Of a stretch of 64,000 nucleotides of DNA, positions 23,601 through 33,200 are shown in pieces; position 1 is the first letter of the stretch, and each line of letters starts with the position of its first letter. The DNA comes from Apostichopus japonicus (lineage: Eukaryota; Echinodermata; Holothuroidea; Aspidochirotida; Stichopodidae). A model generated the notes under the pieces. The model worked only from the letters and a program-made list of their open reading frames with translations. It searched no databases and was not told where the DNA came from. The DNA is taken from assembly GCF_037975245.1 (NCBI RefSeq), contig NC_092564.1, forward strand, positions 27,946,984 to 28,010,983, written 5' to 3'. The position numbers and the translations under genes were made by a program.

Positions 23601-26600
23601 CAAGCTGTTGATGCAGTGGAAGGGGCCATTCACCGTATTGAGTGAAATTGGCGAAGCGAGCTATTCAATCGATGTCAATGGGAAGTCGAAAAGTTTTCAT
23701 GCAAACCTGCTGAAAGAGTACATAAGTAGGGACAAGTCAAATGTGGTTGGGACTACAGTCATTTCAATGTCTGAGGATGAGGAGCAGGAAAGTTGTTTCG
23801 AACTGCCTGCGCTGCAGACTAATCAGAGTGAATCGGCATCGGATGTTGTCGTAAATGACGAATTAGGTGTAGGCCAATCACACGAGGTTAAACGAGTGTT
23901 ATCCAAGTTCACTGATGTCCTGACTGATGTACCTGGCAAAACTGATGTTCTTAAATGTGACATCAAGTTAACTACTGATAAGCCAATCAAAGCAAAGCCT
24001 TACCCAGTACCACTCTCGATGCGAGATTCGTTACAAGAGGAAGTTAGGAAAATGATTGACATGGGAGTGATTGAACCTTCAAACTCACCTTATAGTTCAC
24101 CTGTGGTGTTGGTACCTAAACCTGATGGCACGAAGAGATTCTGCGTGGATTATAGGAAGCTCAATAAAGTAACCACGTATGAAGCTGAACCTATGCAAAC
24201 CATGACAGAGATATTCTCGGAATTGTCGAATGACAAGTACTTCAGTCGAATCGATCTAACGAAGGGATATTGGCAGGTTGAAATGACACAGTCAGCGAAA
24301 GAGAAGACTGCCTTTGTGACACCAGATGGGTTATGGCAATTTAAAACGATGCCCTTTGGATTGGTTGGGGCACCGGCAGTTTTCACTAGGTTGATGAGAA
24401 CCATTTTGAGGGATGTGCCAAATGTTGTCAATTATCTGGATGATATTTTGATTCATACCGAGACATGGGATGAGCATGTAGAGTGTTTGGAGTTGTTGTT
24501 TCAGACGTTGAGAGAGAGCGGATTGACAGCTCGTCCGAGTAAGTGTGAAATAGGGTTCACTAAATTAGAGTTCTTGGGCCACACAGTTGGAAACGGGAAG
24601 TTGGGCCCGAAGCAGAGTACCCTTGATAAAATCAAAAACGCTCCAAAACCCGAGACGAAAACCCAAGTCAGGTCGTTTCTTGGTCTCACGGGGTATTACA
24701 GAGACTACATACCAAACTACTCTGCACTAGTTGCCCCACTGTCGGACCTGACGAGGAAGGGTTCACCCAATAGAGTGATTTGGGGAAGCGCCCAGGACAA
24801 GGCGTTCAATGATCTGAAGCAAGCGCTTATTAATCCACCCCTTCTCAGGCTTCCTGATGTAAATAAGCAATTTGTTCTGAGGACCGATGCATCCGATGTA
24901 GGGATAGGTGCAGTCCTACTACAGGAACATGAAGGAGAATTATTTCCTGTAGCGTATGCTAGTAGAAAGTTATTGGAGAGGGAAAGAAATTATTCAGTGA
25001 TTGAGAGAGAATGCCTAGGATTAGTTTGGGCAGTACAGAAATTCCATGTATATCTGTACGGAAGTGAGTTCGTCTTACAGACTGATCACGAACCACTCAC
25101 TTATTTAAATAGAGCGAAGTTGCTGAACTCAAGAATTATGAGATGGGCATTAGTACTACAAGAGTATAGATTCAGACTAGAATCAATCAAAGGAAAGTAC
25201 AATGTTGGTGCAGATTATATGAGCCGAATGTAAGCGGGTTATTCATTCATTTAATCAGATGTAGATGTGTTGATTGTAACACTATTGATTGTTGTTATGC
25301 TATCATACATTTATGATTGACATAGTTTTGTCGGATTATAGAATTGTTTATAGTTTATAGAATTTGACATTTATGGAATTGTTAGTTTGAGTATTTTGAG
25401 ATGGTTATCAATATTCATTAGTTATGTTTAATTTAAAGTTGCATACACGTCCATTTATAGATGAAATATTTAAAATATTTATCTTAAAGGGGGAGTAATT
25501 GTCACGAACGACTTTATTCATTGTACGTGTATTCAGTATATGCTGGTCAGGGTGATAAGTAGGTCACTCGTCGTGATTGACAACTTGTGCGTTTTTTCTG
25601 GAAGCGTCGAGAAATGATGGCGCTAATCGGTATTAACGAGTGCAGATTTCCAGAACAAACGGGAAGTAATTTTTAGCAGGTGACCGGATATCGTCGACCA
25701 ATGAACGTTGAACTATCAGTCGTATCTTCGAGACATGGATGATTCTCGATGTTTTTCCGTCAGGATTCCTGGAAAAGAACTTTCGGGAGATTAAACCCGG
25801 CTATATAAGAAGAGATATTTTCGGTGATGAGGAGTTTAGTTCAGAGTTTTCCGATCTATTGTAAAAAGAAATTCATCTGAGATAAAAGATTAATCGAGGG
25901 GACGGACGGAGGAACCGGTGGACTGTTTGTTTATAAGATTGGTGCGTCGTTTAACCGGGACAGGCGTGACTTCGGCAGAGTTTTTCGGAGTTCACCCAGG
26001 AGGAAGCCATCCTTGGGATACAAACGTTGAGTCGAATTGGACCAGCGGGGAACGGTTTTGCTCCTGACCAAGTCACGGGATACCAGCCTACGAGGGAGAA
26101 TCCCGACATCGCTGTTGGTGACGCAAGGAGGTCAGAACAGCTACGAAAGGAACCGAGAGCCGGCACGCGCCGCGTAAGATAAGTTAAGTAATCTTTTAAA
26201 AATTTAACAGCCGTATAATATTGTAAAATCTGTCTGTAATATTCCAAATTTCTAGTACCAATAATCCTTGTACAAATCAGTAGAGATCATATCATTGTAA
26301 ATATATCGTTTTGTTAACTTTCAGAAACATCTCAGTAGTCTTTTGGTCCTTTGAGTTTACTTCCCTGAATCTATCTAAAATTTTATTTTTATCGGCTTTG
26401 AAGGCCAAAGGAAAAACCCGGGGTCGCAACAGAGGGGGTGGCTAGAGGGTGCCATTTTGTATTATCCCACGGAAGTTGTGACAATTATGCTCCTCCATTG
26501 ATAGAAGAAGAACTATGATTTTTCCATCTCAATTGCCGCGATGACATCACTCACTCTGCTATTACCAGATGCATTTACAAACTATCACCACTTGTGATAC

Positions 26601-29600
26601 AAAATGCTATTAGGATTGTGGTTCTGGCCTTACAAAGAGATGCAGAAAAGTGTCAGCAAGTTTACACCTAGCACAAACTTGGCAACCAGGAAGATCCTTT
26701 TTCTTAATACAAACATTTCAATATAAGCATCTACAACATTCAGACAGTCCAGTCAAGGCTTGTTAAATAATTTATGTTTCACAGGTCAACTTTTTTACTC
26801 AGAATACATTATAGATCCAGATGTTGCTCATTCCTGAAAACTTATTTGACCAAACAAAACAAAATGAAAAGGAAAGAAGCAAAGAAAACAAAACAACACC
26901 TGCTAAATAAAGTGCGATAAAAACAACAAAACATTCACACCTACACAAAAGAATGAAACAATAGCATTGCCATTCATGACAGAATCCGTAAAAAAACAAT
27001 GGTATTCAAACTTTTTTGATTGTTGAAACCAATTCTTCATGCTTTCATCATCGTGTCAACCACCCCCCCTCCAGTGGGGGAGGGGGATGTTAATGCAACA
27101 ATTAAACTGGACACAACTTTGAATACTCTGATGATTGTTCAAATTAAGTTATACACTGTCTCATTCTCTCTAAGCCACAGCATCTGTGTTTTTTTTAGTG
27201 CTTTCTGTTTATTTTCTATTTAATATTGCCATCACCAATTTACCTTCACTGTAATACATGTATAGACAGATATATAACTGGGGAAAGTATTTATAAGCAT
27301 TTTGCTTCTTTTTTCTCCATTTCCATTTAATCTTGATTTATCTATGTATATACCCATTCAACGAATGTTGTCTCTATAATGTATTGTGCTTTCTGTGAGC
27401 TTAAAAATGTTACGTTCAACATTCTTGTATTAATTCATGATGGAAATAAATGATGTCAATGTCAAATAACCGGCCTGTATAATACAGTGACACCCTATTA
27501 CATTATAAGCTAAACACATTACTATAAACTTTAACAACAAAATCTCTGTGAAGTTCTATCAGCAGGTTTCGGTAAACTACTTTTTCTATCGACTGTGACA
27601 GAGATTTGTCCGTCTTACCGTCTTTTTCTGCACTAGTTCTGCCATTAGCATCTGAGTCTCCAGTCTCAGGTTGTCTTCTTTCTTCTTCTTGCCCTCTAAG
27701 GCAGCATTCCTCTGTGTGATGCCGCTGGACACAAACTCTCGGACTTCTCTTGGCCGTACCACTATGTGCAGTCCGTTCATCGTTTGCTTCTCTTCCTCCA
27801 CGGCCTTGGCTGCTGATTGCTTCTCCACGAATTCGACGATAGCATAGGCAGACTGCGAGAGTGTTGAGAAACGAAAGATGCAGAGGAGAAACTGTGAGGC
27901 ATACCGTCATCAATTATATTTAAACATACCTCTCACCTCCATTAACTCTGTTAAAATAATGTTTAATAAAATGCACACCAAAAACATCTTGAAACATAAA
28001 TTGCAATTGCGATTAAGAAGTATCTCTAATGTTCTTGTAAGCTGTTTGTTGGGATCACAAAGATTCCTATATATTTTTTTTTGGGGGGAGGGATTCTTTT
28101 GTTTTATGTCTTGTTTTCTGGTATCGAGGTAACTAGTCCTGGCAGACTGTGTATGTTGAGTGATTATGTCCACAGTATAAATATCCAAAATTTTCTCAAC
28201 ACAGAAGAGAAGAAAAGTCCTGCAGACAATTCCATCATATTACCTTATAAATTCAAGAATTAAGTGAATGGAAATTGAGCATAACAAAAAAAGGTTCAAA
28301 AGTAAGCACAGATTCAGTCTATCCACCTATTGTAAGACACTTGACTAACATTCAGTGAGTGATGTTATCATAATTATTTTTCCCTCCTTTTGTTGTATAT
28401 CTTTAATGAAACAGCCTTAACTTGCTATTTAAACTTCCTTTACATGAATTTTCTGTGAGGAAATCATCACTTATTATTGCAGATGACTTGGCGTGCATGG
28501 CAAATAATCGTAAATGTTGCAAAACTTAGGCAAATCAGCCATGCTAGTCACTTTTGGTGAATGAATATCCATGTCTCAAACATATTCAAGCAACCCCCAT
28601 TCACCCCAAATTAATGAGAAACTTAACAACAAGGCATGTGTATTGAAGGATTGCAATCAGAAAGTTTTGGTAAACATAAATGGACAGGGGATAATTTATA
28701 TAGTATCGCAAAGTGTACAATATGGCACAATGCTATCAAATGCAAAGATGTATAGCAGTTTTACACACAAGGAACAATAGTAAATTTGTAATAAGACAAA
28801 ATTCAGAGACTTCAATAACTATTACACAATATTTGAACATTAAATTATTCCCTGATTTTTTCCTGAAATATGTTTGAGGAAGAAATATTTTTGTCACATT
28901 TTGTCAATGAAAGACGGTATGCCTTTTTCCTTGAAACAACGTGAACTATTTGCTGTCCAAAAATTACAGAACTTTGCAGAGGTGTAGGGACTGCACTTTC
29001 TGCTAAAATAACAAGAGCCACCATTATAAATAAAGTTACCTTTTCCTTATCGATGATTATCCTTGATATGGGTCCAAACTTATTGAAATGTCCCATGAGT
29101 TCTAACTCTGAATTGGTCCTTCGTAAATTACCAACAAAAATACTTCTTTCTGTTTGCTCCTCTCTGGTAATCTTCAAATTAACAAGTCTGCGATGTTTCT
29201 TGCCTTTCATATGATCCGTCACACACTGACCTGAGAAGAAGAAGAAAACTAAACATTTTGTCTAAAAATTCAACACATCTGTGGGCATCCAATCACTAAA
29301 CACTGACTATGAAATTGAAACGATATTCTGTAAAATGGTTAAGAAGATTTTTGCTTGGCCAAGACTAAAAGCTGGCAACTCTGGATAATATGTCATTTAC
29401 TTCACCAAGCTTTACATCCTTAATTTGTGGGGGGTGTGGGGGGAAAGAGGGGATGGAGGTGGAAGGAGGTCCCGAAGCAGACAGTCTAAAAGCTTATAAC
29501 ATACATAATGTGACTACATAATCGACCTGATACGGTTGTAAATCGACCTCTGGCTTTACAAGTAGCCTGCATTGCTTCTTAACACCACTAGGCTTTTTGT

Positions 29601-30205
29601 GTAAACACTGTGTGGAAATATGTTTATGTCTATAGTGAAGTTAATCATACAGCGATCACACAAAGACCCTCATAGAAGAAAAATTATGTGGCAGGCAATG
29701 CAGACTATTTGGTAAAAGGAAGTCATTTTATGACCAAGGCAGGTCGATTACATAATCTCAAGAAACTTTTCCATGATACTGCGTGCTATAGTTGGGGTCT
29801 ATACAGCAGACCTGGCTTTAGTTTAAGATCATGGAGAAATTGAATAAAGCATGCACCAGGATGCTTTCTTCCGACACCTTTATTCCTGCAGTATCTCTCC
29901 AAGTGTCCAAACATATTGTGTGACATACTTTGCGAGCCAACTTAACCTAACTATACTAAATACTTGGCAAATGTCACAGTATCAGCTACTGTAGGCTGTT
30001 TCGCACAAATGCTACCAACGGTATTATGGAATTAAATCAAGTGCACCAAACCATCCGACTTAATACAAACGGGAAGATAACCATCTCCCAAAGACAGAAG
30101 CATTGACATTAGGTTTATTCCTGATATACCTGTTGCCAACCTGTTTCCACATATTTCGCATTCGAAGTGTTTCCCCTTCCTTTTTATGAAAGTGTCGAAT
30201 TCCAT
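7632..30205 (-). CDS. TUT1: TUT1: U6 snRNA terminal uridylyltransferase / speckle poly(A) polymerase
   Basis: Eight coding exons on the minus strand: 30205-30130, 29230-29040, 27852-27619, 19134-18886, 14630-14344, 13148-12925, 11059-10967 and 8668-7632. All junctions are GT-AG and phases agree, giving 2391 nt (796 residues plus stop), against 874 residues in human TUT1. In order the protein has a C2H2 zinc finger (C16, C19, H32, H38), an RRM (about 55-130), and a split nucleotidyltransferase core. The core has GSSVNG and then a DxD pair (D225, D227), with the third Asp in HCDIILNN (D340). A poly(A)-polymerase-associated domain with GWDC and NIQDPLELTHN follows, then a charged C-terminal region. 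The family adds 3' uridines to U6 snRNA and can polyadenylate certain mRNAs in nuclear speckles. All catalytic residues are present. Introns host an LTR retrotransposon, hAT-like elements and several tandem repeats. Confidence 0.93.
8751..8870. repeat. Dispersed repeat, copy 2
   Basis: Partner of 4510-4630 in the same orientation. It lies in TUT1 intron 7, immediately upstream of the last exon's acceptor region. Confidence 0.65.
9027..9182. repeat. Short tandem repeat, about 26 bp, six units
   Basis: Degenerate units built on CCAAGATGACCTTTGACATAA are repeated about six times in TUT1 intron 7. No coding meaning. Confidence 0.75.
9863..10145. repeat. AT-rich 42-bp minisatellite
   Basis: Units of about 42 bp contain two TTATTATCAGATGT cores alternating with ATCATTA and TCTATTAA. 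The best-kept units lie at about 9940-10090. Long repetitive open frames on both strands are artefacts of the period. Located in TUT1 intron 7. Confidence 0.85.
10967..11059 (-). CDS. TUT1: TUT1 exon 7 (GWDC motif)
   Basis: 93 nt between acceptor TATACAG and donor GTATGG. It contains DGWDCS, which aligns with the same motif in vertebrate TUT1, followed by an arginine-rich stretch. Confidence 0.9.
11571..11967. repeat. 80-bp minisatellite, five copies
   Basis: Five nearly identical 80-bp units start at 11571, 11651, 11731, 11811 and 11891. Each contains GACTACAACACTGGTTGAG and ends GGTCATACTGA; the last is truncated. Units differ by a few substitutions. Located in TUT1 intron 6. Confidence 0.92.
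12925..13148 (-). CDS. TUT1: TUT1 exon 6 (PAP central domain)
   Basis: 224 nt, entering in phase 2 and leaving in phase 1. It encodes PLILLIRRWAK and the NYALTWMVILFLQ helix typical of non-canonical poly(A) polymerases. Confidence 0.92.
14344..14630 (-). CDS. TUT1: TUT1 exon 5 (third catalytic Asp)
   Basis: 287 nt ending in phase 2. It begins with a low-complexity Ser/Asp/Ala region, corresponding to the variable insert that splits the catalytic domain in this family. It ends with VQTIASARKPVIKFVH and HCDIILNN, which contains the third metal-binding aspartate. Confidence 0.92.
15388..15747. mobile_element. hAT-like MITE, 360 bp
   Basis: The ends CAGTGGCGTAGGAA and TTCCTACGCCCTTG are imperfect inverted repeats. 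Both sides carry the 8-bp target duplication GGTCACTG (15380-15387 and 15748-15755). An 8-bp duplication with CAG ends is typical of hAT. The interior is G/C-tract-rich and non-coding. It sits in TUT1 intron 4. Confidence 0.85.
16053..18847. mobile_element. Non-autonomous hAT-like element, 2.8 kb
   Basis: Left end CAGTGTTTCCGCTAAG and right end CTTAGAGGAAACACTG form a 16-bp inverted repeat with one mismatch. Flanks GTACTCCC (16045-16052) and GTACTGCC (18848-18855) are an 8-bp target duplication with one change. No transposase reading frame was found. Inside are a roughly 190-bp imperfect tandem duplication (about 16845-17230) and a nested dispersed repeat (about 18470-18650). The element ends 38 nt downstream of TUT1 exon 4 in the sense of transcription. 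Confidence 0.75.
18470..18650. repeat. Dispersed repeat shared with 42271-42450
   Basis: It shares AGAGGCCAGGGAACCAGAAT, GAACACTCGGGAAGGGCCGT and TAGTCGTGC with the copy in the element at 42178-42836. It is likely the end of a widespread non-autonomous family nested here. Confidence 0.7.
18886..19134 (-). CDS. TUT1: TUT1 exon 4 (catalytic GS and DxD motifs)
   Basis: 249 nt, phase 0 to 0, acceptor CTACAG, donor GTAAGT. It encodes the nucleotidyltransferase signature FPYGSSVNG followed by GSDLDIFL, the two metal-binding aspartates. The intron on its 5' side (19135-27618) holds the LTR retrotransposon. A hAT-like element ends 38 nt beyond the exon's 3' end. Confidence 0.92.
19507..19511. repeat. 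5-bp target-site duplication (ATTAT), left
   Basis: ATTAT directly precedes the 5' LTR and is repeated at 26484-26488 after the 3' LTR, marking an intact insertion. Confidence 0.92.
19512..20494 (+). repeat. 5' LTR
   Basis: 983 bp beginning TGTCACGAAC and ending GTTGTGACA, with the 6-bp inverted ends TGTCAC/GTGACA. A TATA-like CTATATAAG lies near 19813. It differs from the 3' LTR at about nine positions, including one small indel near the GGGGGCGCTAG stretch. Confidence 0.95.
20500..20517 (+). promoter_or_regulatory. Primer-binding site, tRNA-Pro type
   Basis: TGGGGGCTTATCCGGGAA starts six bases after the LTR. It closely resembles the proline-tRNA primer site of murine leukaemia-type elements (TGGGGGCTCGTCCGGGAT), with the differences in the middle and at the end. 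Confidence 0.75.
20689..21627 (+). CDS. gag: Gag (capsid) with SCAN-like region
   Basis: 312 residues. The N-terminal third is a highly charged coiled coil of repeated Glu/Ala/Lys-Gln-Arg heptad-like units (about residues 40-80), followed by a Ser-rich linker. The retrotransposon capsid region then contains WALNLSLCLKG and a C-terminal segment with DLMLREQFLNVCSKEL and FLREHDCKTSKALSELADKY. This segment resembles the vertebrate SCAN domain, which has been proposed to derive from Gmr1-like gag. The frame ends at TGA 21625-21627, with another in-frame TGA at 21634-21636 before the zinc knuckle. Confidence 0.88.
   Translation: MMDIRELTELGAKMGLTGGELLNFVKEQQQIARDERQQERAEAEKERVEAEKQRDEAEKQRAEAEKQRAETEKQRMFELAKLEKQAELQQNSNGNADLNSSRSSTSSREPNRIPTPKMPHFDEKEDLDAYLLRFEGFATAQEWPEEQWALNLSLCLKGESLRVYSRLPLDDSQDYQKLKKALLKRFQFTEEGFRQKFRRERPKKGETSIQYMERLENYMARWLEMGGINKTFEEFSDLMLREQFLNVCSKELALFLREHDCKTSKALSELADKYLEAHHRDLEKCVKSFQPNQGNGKKPDGNLKSGIQNQNY
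21661..22848 (+). CDS. pol: Zinc knuckle, protease and integrase zinc-binding region
   Basis: In the same frame as gag, after two TGA codons. A CCHC knuckle (C-x2-C-x4-H-x4-C, 21661-21702) opens the segment; the first ATG is at 21679, after it has begun. An aspartic protease core with LRDSGCSG (DSG at about 22006) and later DLIIGN follows, then a hydrophilic linker. The integrase HHCC module closes it, with the His pair in AHDSIMAGH and the Cys pair in YCKSCDIC. The frame stops at TGA-TAA (22846-22851), splitting the HHCC module from the integrase catalytic core. Confidence 0.88.
   Translation, partial: CFVCGKLGHKANDCSQRFKAQSAVATENAKPDKIGSSDGSQKDHRSGQTANLCLMKQIKESDSYSINLACGHEIPIVSAACEEPTDITEKILSDVKERMPVVEGYLKGRKVSVLRDSGCSGVIVRRNLISNDQLTGVDQLCVLIDGTVRKIPEAIVAVDTPFFTGSLKALCMKRPVYDLIIGNVPGVRGPENPDPDWSVKEVPSEQCEPHNVEETASVEIGTSVESRDEPEVAADQRIPSDEVGDDSDIGGAVETRAQKQKRNENLKPLKTANVPMDDVTPEQLRQAQKEDSTLKNCFKHVGNPRPLKGKEGISEFILRNDILYRKVSGNDKPSDLLVVPEKFRNQVMKLAHDSIMAGHLGIAKTTDKVQSQFYWPGVGSDVMRYCKSCDICQRT
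22873..25233 (+). CDS. pol: Integrase core, reverse transcriptase, RNase H
   Basis: 786 residues in the same frame as the upstream parts. The integrase catalytic core comes first, with DDE residues in VDIVGP, LTDRGSQFT and GLVEKFNGTL. A GPY/F-like module (WKGPFTVLSEIG) follows. Reverse transcriptase comes next, with VPKPDGTKRFCVDYR, the IDLTKGYWQ block and YLDD at 24432-24443. RNase H is last, with the catalytic-type Asp in LRTDASDVGIGAVLLQ and the DHEPLTYL block. There is no chromodomain. The integrase-first order distinguishes it from canonical gypsy elements. Confidence 0.95.
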   Translation: MPLIDTPFKRVAVDIVGPISPTSKHGNRYILTLVDYATRFPEAVPLRNIDTERVAEALVDIFSRVGVPSEFLTDRGSQFTSDVMKEVSRLLSLRQLTTTPYHPICNGLVEKFNGTLKRMLKRMCEERPSDWDRYIGPLLFAYREAPQASTGFAPFELLYGRTVRGPMAILKEMWTSEVDNPETRSTYQYVLDLRERLEETCALARSELQESSERYKKYYNRKAKSRKFKPGDLVLILLPTDQNKLLMQWKGPFTVLSEIGEASYSIDVNGKSKSFHANLLKEYISRDKSNVVGTTVISMSEDEEQESCFELPALQTNQSESASDVVVNDELGVGQSHEVKRVLSKFTDVLTDVPGKTDVLKCDIKLTTDKPIKAKPYPVPLSMRDSLQEEVRKMIDMGVIEPSNSPYSSPVVLVPKPDGTKRFCVDYRKLNKVTTYEAEPMQTMTEIFSELSNDKYFSRIDLTKGYWQVEMTQSAKEKTAFVTPDGLWQFKTMPFGLVGAPAVFTRLMRTILRDVPNVVNYLDDILIHTETWDEHVECLELLFQTLRESGLTARPSKCEIGFTKLEFLGHTVGNGKLGPKQSTLDKIKNAPKPETKTQVRSFLGLTGYYRDYIPNYSALVAPLSDLTRKGSPNRVIWGSAQDKAFNDLKQALINPPLLRLPDVNKQFVLRTDASDVGIGAVLLQEHEGELFPVAYASRKLLERERNYSVIERECLGLVWAVQKFHVYLYGSEFVLQTDHEPLTYLNRAKLLNSRIMRWALVLQEYRFRLESIKGKYNVGADYMSRM
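25486..25495 (+). promoter_or_regulatory. Polypurine tract
   Basis: AAAGGGGGAG lies four bases before the 3' LTR, the expected place for plus-strand priming. Confidence 0.85.
25500..26483 (+). repeat. 3' LTR
   Basis: 984 bp, nearly identical to the 5' LTR, beginning TGTCACGAAC and ending GTTGTGACA. It is followed by the ATTAT target duplication. Confidence 0.95.
26489..27618. other. TUT1 intron 3 remainder
   Basis: AT-rich intron sequence between the retrotransposon and exon 3. It contains a small palindromic G/C-run pair near 27061-27087. No gene seen. Confidence 0.6.
27619..27852 (-). CDS. TUT1: TUT1 exon 3 (RRM end and linker)
   Basis: 234 nt, phase 0 to 0, donor GTAAGA. It carries the RNP1-like YAIVEFV and the end of the RRM (VVRPRE), then a lysine- and glutamate-rich linker. 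The matching exon of the second TUT1 gene would fall just past the right edge of the window. Confidence 0.88.
29040..29230 (-). CDS. TUT1: TUT1 exon 2 (zinc finger His pair, RRM start)
   Basis: 191 nt between a pyrimidine-rich acceptor ending CTTCTCAG and donor GTAACT. It completes the finger (HMKGKKH) and begins the RRM with RNP2-like SIFVGNL. The paralogous exon 62711-62901 has identical length and splice sites. Confidence 0.9.
30130..30205 (-). CDS. TUT1: TUT1 exon 1 (first half of zinc finger)
   Basis: ATG at 30205; 76 nt ending in phase 1 at donor GTATAT. It encodes the CxxC half of the finger (CEIC). The start is chosen because the inverted paralogue at 61510 keeps the same ATG, length and donor. 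Confidence 0.85.
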
Positions 30206-33200
30206 TTTATGGTTGTGTGTTTGGTCGACGTTTTGATTTTATCGCAAATACATGCAGCCGGAGAAGTATGGCGCGCCGTGTGTCTTACACTTAAACGGAA
30301 ATGTTGCAGTGCCCGGGTGAAGACTCGCGCACAAAGAAACGTCTCATGCCGGTAATCTGACCTAGTTTCGAATGGGGTGTAACAGAAGCGTAAGACACAA
30401 CCACCGATCCCAGAAAATACACACGCAGCTTGCTACCGTCGGTAATTCGACACTAGTGCACAGTCAATACATGCAGCTATGGTCATTACCCACAACACAG
30501 TGTACATGACAGCGATGGACATCTCAGGTCTAGATAAAAGATAACAAGGTATCACTTTTCATTACTGTCTGCATTTTGTAGCAACACGAAAAAATCTTCA
30601 CTTGCAAGCAACGGAGTTAACTTTTTCAGATGGCGGCATGCGGTTTGGGGCAAGTCTTTAAAGCCTTTTAATCCGAAAATGAGAAGACTATCTTCCAAAT
30701 GGACCGAAAGTATTACGTTAGTCTGTTTCATTGCTTCCAGTACAAAACGGGCGAGTTTACTTTTTTTCGATGTTATAATCTTTGTTATTAGCCCCGTCTT
30801 TATCTTTGCTAACCACCAGTTTACATCGACATTATGCTTACGCGAATTTCAATCTGTAATTATCAAATTTCATTCCGTATATCACCTTAAATCGGTATAT
30901 ACCATTGGTATATGTATATCGGATTAACAGATAGGTAACAAAGCCTGTTAAGTACCGTGTCGATCACTCCAAAATAGACGATAAAGTGTTACAACTTACA
31001 AGTGATGTGATGACAGTTTACATTCCCGTTCCCTCCAATTAATTTAAATTTAGTTATTGATAATGAGGATAAAATATTGATTCCGTATATGTGATCTTAA
31101 ATCAGTTTTATATACCAATTATATTCAATATTCGAATTTTGCTTCTGCCTTAAACTACAGTTTCTATAATTTACTCGTAGTTTTTACATTCCTTAACATC
31201 ATAAGGTTAATATTTCCTTTTCTTATGCTTTATGTGCTTGTATGCTTCATTTACACATAATGTTCTTATATTTACAGGGGAGTGTTTAAATGAAATGACA
31301 TTTGAAATAAAATGAACTTTGTAACATAAAGTTCCGATAAGATCAGGCCTCATCCATGACCTCCTCTCATAAGTAAAGAAATGTGTATAGTCTTGAATTC
31401 TATATGCAACGGAAAACTCTACAATTTCATCTACCTAATTTACATATTCGGCTGTTTCACTTGCCTAAGTGGCATCTGAATATGTTGCCGATGATTTAAT
31501 TTGCATATTACACAATAAGTAGCCATATATGCAAGAATGCAAAGTAAAAAGTAAGCTATGAAAATAATATTAAAGGACGCACTTTATATGATCCAAACCC
31601 AGAGCCTTCCACCTACTTGGTACGTTATATGAAGCATTACTGGTCTCACAATTGGGAACAGTTTTGTTTCTTGTCTAACCTACTCTGAGCAATCAAAACC
31701 TTCTGTAGAGTTTGTGTAAAAGTACAAATTTCTTCCGTTATTTTGTCTTTATGCATCCATGAGAGATTGGGATCACAGGCGGTGGCTTTGGTGCCTTATT
31801 GGTCGGGAAGGATGCTACCATCACAAAGCTGGGACTTTTTTCTCTCAAATTTATTGAAGTGTAAATTCAATTGACAACAACCAATGTATCTGCATGTGTA
31901 CTGCGATAATGTAGGGGTATAGCTCCCTCTGAACAACTTTCTTGCGGCATACCCATTTGCTATGGCAAGCTTGTCTCACACGTAACGGCAAACTCAAGGA
32001 TTGTGGCAAAACTCATTGATTGTAATCATGGAGCTATATTAACGAAAATAGCTGTGGCAACCTCATAAATGCCCGTGGCAAAAACACAATACCCTCTTGT
32101 GGCAAGCACACAACGATGTGGCTTCCATAAGATACCGTAGAAGATGCTATTGGTCAAAGTGTAAAGTGCATCCTGTAATTAACATGCCGATACGGGAATT
32201 CCCTATGACGAAATTTAGAGCACACAGTATACACACACTGGATGAGATATTTGATTATCTTGTCATTGTAGCTATACAGAAATACAACATTGATTTGCCT
32301 ACGTAAAACGTATGGGGTTGAAATAACGAAATCAATGTATGCATTTCATTCGCGAGTCATAACGAACGTAATCTACCGTATTGAGTACAATTCGGGTAGA
32401 ATTTAGCTCTGATTAACACGCCAGCAAACGATAATACTGACAAAACTTGCGAAGAATCTCGGTAAGTTACCTTTCACTTTGAGGTTGACTTTTAATCTAA
32501 ATATCGAGTCTATGAAATATTATTTGATAGTTAAAAGCGACAACCTTATTACAACCACCGCCATAGGCGTAGGAGGCGTGGGGGAGGGGGGGGGGCAACA
32601 ACAATCAAATATTTTTGTGAAAATTCGGAGAATATGCTGAGAATTGTTCGGGCACCTGTTGAAAGAAAAATAAATTGAAATGGGTTTTTCAATGGTTAAA
32701 CTATATTATTATAATCATTATTAGTGTAAGGACTTACCAAAAAATGACAACCAATATGGTAGGGTAATAACACGGCAAATGATTGTATGTAATTGGCATG
32801 TGATGTAATAACCGATGCATGCCTATGTGATATGAACATTAACATGTTGAACGAGCGCATGTTCAACAATTTTGGTTATATTTTGCGGGTATGTCGTTAC
32901 ATATGCTCCTACGCATACGCCACCGCGCCGTACATATTACAGTTTAATGGAAAGATAGACTGGTTCAGGGATTTTGGTAGGCCTATATATATACATGCGA
33001 GCCGTGTGACGAAGAAAAGATATGCGCGATCAAGAAGAGAAATTGGCGATCCTGAGTCCTATACTTAGCATTAATGACTCTTGAAAACAATTTGCGAATG
33101 TGTACTTTGATGTCGCATTGTACGATTACCCAACCACAAATTGTAGTGACGGGGTTCGTTCTACTTGTCAGCAATAGGGTTGGTCGAGAGTGAGAGACAT

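Larger units (their letters stand above)
19512..26483 (+). mobile_element. Gmr1-like Ty3/gypsy LTR retrotransposon, complete
   Basis: A 6.97-kb element: 5' LTR, tRNA primer site, gag, zinc knuckle, protease, integrase, reverse transcriptase, RNase H, polypurine tract, 3' LTR. Integrase lies upstream of reverse transcriptase, the reverse of normal Ty3/gypsy order and the hallmark of the Gmr1 group described from deuterostomes. LTRs are about 99% alike by eye, so the insertion is young. The coding region is one frame (20689-25233) broken by two TGA codons after gag and a TGA-TAA pair inside integrase. It lies in TUT1 intron 3, antisense to the gene. Confidence 0.95.
27965..30425 (-). repeat. 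Inverted duplication, left arm (TUT1 5' part)
   Basis: Exons 1-2, introns 1-2 and the promoter of TUT1 are repeated in inverted orientation at 54675-54843 plus 61457-64000. Coding exons, splice sites and intron sequence all match, with scattered substitutions and small indels. The left arm lacks the MULE that splits the right arm and therefore shows the pre-insertion sequence. Confidence 0.9.
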
